Below the pieces are notes generated by a model that was given only the letters and a program-made list of their open reading frames with translations, did no database searches and was not told where the DNA came from. Below are positions 5,350 through 5,820 of a stretch of 5,820 nt of DNA, piece after piece. Location of the stretch: contig DHYQ01000109.1 of assembly GCA_002414205.1 (NCBI GenBank), positions 4,244-10,063 of the forward strand, in the 5' to 3' direction. The stretch's first letter is position 1. Each line of letters starts with the position of its first letter. Position numbers and translations under genes: made by a program. The stretch is from Gallionellaceae bacterium UBA5126 (GTDB lineage Bacteria; Pseudomonadota; Gammaproteobacteria; Burkholderiales; Gallionellaceae).

Positions 5350-5820
5350 TTATGCCGCCTTCTTTTCCAACTGTGCCAACACTTCCGCTGCCCATGCCTT
5401 GGGGGCCATGGGGAAGCCCAGGCGGGCGCGGCTGTCGAGGTAGCTTTGTGCCACGCTGCGCGCCAGGTTGCGGATGCGGCCAATATAGGCGGCGCGTTCC
5501 GTGACGGAAATTGCACCACGAGCGTCCAGCAGGTTAAAGGTATGCGCGGCTTTCAGCACTTGCTCGTAGGCGGGCAGCGCCAGTTGGCTGTCCATCAGGT
5601 GCTTGGCCTGTTTTTCGTGGCTGCCGAACGCGCCCAGCAAAAAGTCCACATCGCTGTGCTCGAAGTTGTAGGTGGATTGCTCCACTTCATTTTGGTGATA
5701 CACGTCGCCATAGCTCACGCCGTCCGTCCACACCAGGTCGTACACGCTTTCCACACCTTGTAGATACATCGCCAAGCGCTCCAGCCCGTAGGTGATTTCG
5801 CCGGTAATCGGCTTGCAGTT
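5350..5820 (-). CDS. glyQ: Glycine--tRNA ligase alpha subunit (C-terminal 156 residues; start outside window)
   Basis: The C-terminal half of the catalytic alpha subunit of glycyl-tRNA synthetase, which activates glycine with ATP and charges tRNA-Gly as an alpha2beta2 complex with GlyS. The frame is open at base 5820, and 156 residues are visible before the TAA at 5350-5352, out of about 300 in the family. Class II motif 3 is present as [10 protein letters not shown], with its conserved Arg at visible residue 15. It is followed by [47 protein letters not shown] and [18 protein letters not shown], all close to E. coli GlyQ. The end ([10 protein letters not shown] plus a short charged tail) is normal for betaproteobacterial versions. 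Motifs 1 and 2 and any promoter or leader lie to the right of the window. glyS follows after 3 bases. Confidence 0.97.
   Translation of the reverse strand, partial: NCKPITGEITYGLERLAMYLQGVESVYDLVWTDGVSYGDVYHQNEVEQSTYNFEHSDVDFLLGAFGSHEKQAKHLMDSQLALPAYEQVLKAAHTFNLLDARGAISVTERAAYIGRIRNLARSVAQSYLDSRARLGFPMAPKAWAAEVLAQLEKKAA

Overview
The window reads as a block of chromosomal housekeeping and cell-envelope genes from a GC-rich betaproteobacterium. The evidence is a two-subunit bacterial-type glycyl-tRNA synthetase (glyQ then glyS) followed directly by gmhB and a PlsC-type acyltransferase, a gene order common in Betaproteobacteria, plus a periplasmic TPR protein and a cyclophilin downstream. Genus cannot be fixed from this sequence. 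A Nitrosomonadales or Burkholderiales-type organism is plausible, and the short intragenic palindromic repeat in glyS fits that group, but this is inference.

All convincing genes lie on the minus strand, so transcription runs from the right end to the left. From right to left they are: the 3' part of glyQ (5350-5820, cut by the window edge); glyS (3220-5346), starting 3 bases after glyQ; a 159-base spacer (3061-3219); gmhB (2524-3060); a plsC-like acyltransferase (1797-2519), starting 4 bases after gmhB; a 103-base gap with a candidate extended -10 promoter; a signal-peptide-bearing TPR/NTF2-like protein (575-1693); and a cyclophilin peptidyl-prolyl isomerase with a signal peptide (1-557, its last few codons outside the window). 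Large plus-strand open frames, including one of 741 codons opposite glyS, are antisense shadows of the GC-rich minus-strand genes.

Functionally, GlyQ and GlyS form the alpha2beta2 enzyme that charges tRNA-Gly. GmhB makes heptose 1-phosphate for the ADP-heptose used in the LPS inner core, and the acyltransferase probably makes or remodels phospholipid. The TPR protein and the cyclophilin form a second, probably separately transcribed, pair acting in the envelope or periplasm.

I see no mobile element with a transposase, no CRISPR array, no RNA gene and no clearly new defence or biosynthetic system. The parts that ordinary annotation would miss are: (1) a palindromic repeat inserted in frame in the C-terminal region of glyS; (2) two four-unit arrays of a 7-base GAAGGGT-type repeat in inverted orientation in the glyS-gmhB spacer; and (3) a 36-codon open frame between and within those arrays that ends 7 bases before gmhB, whose own start lacks a visible Shine-Dalgarno sequence. 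There is no gene-free stretch longer than 300 bases.
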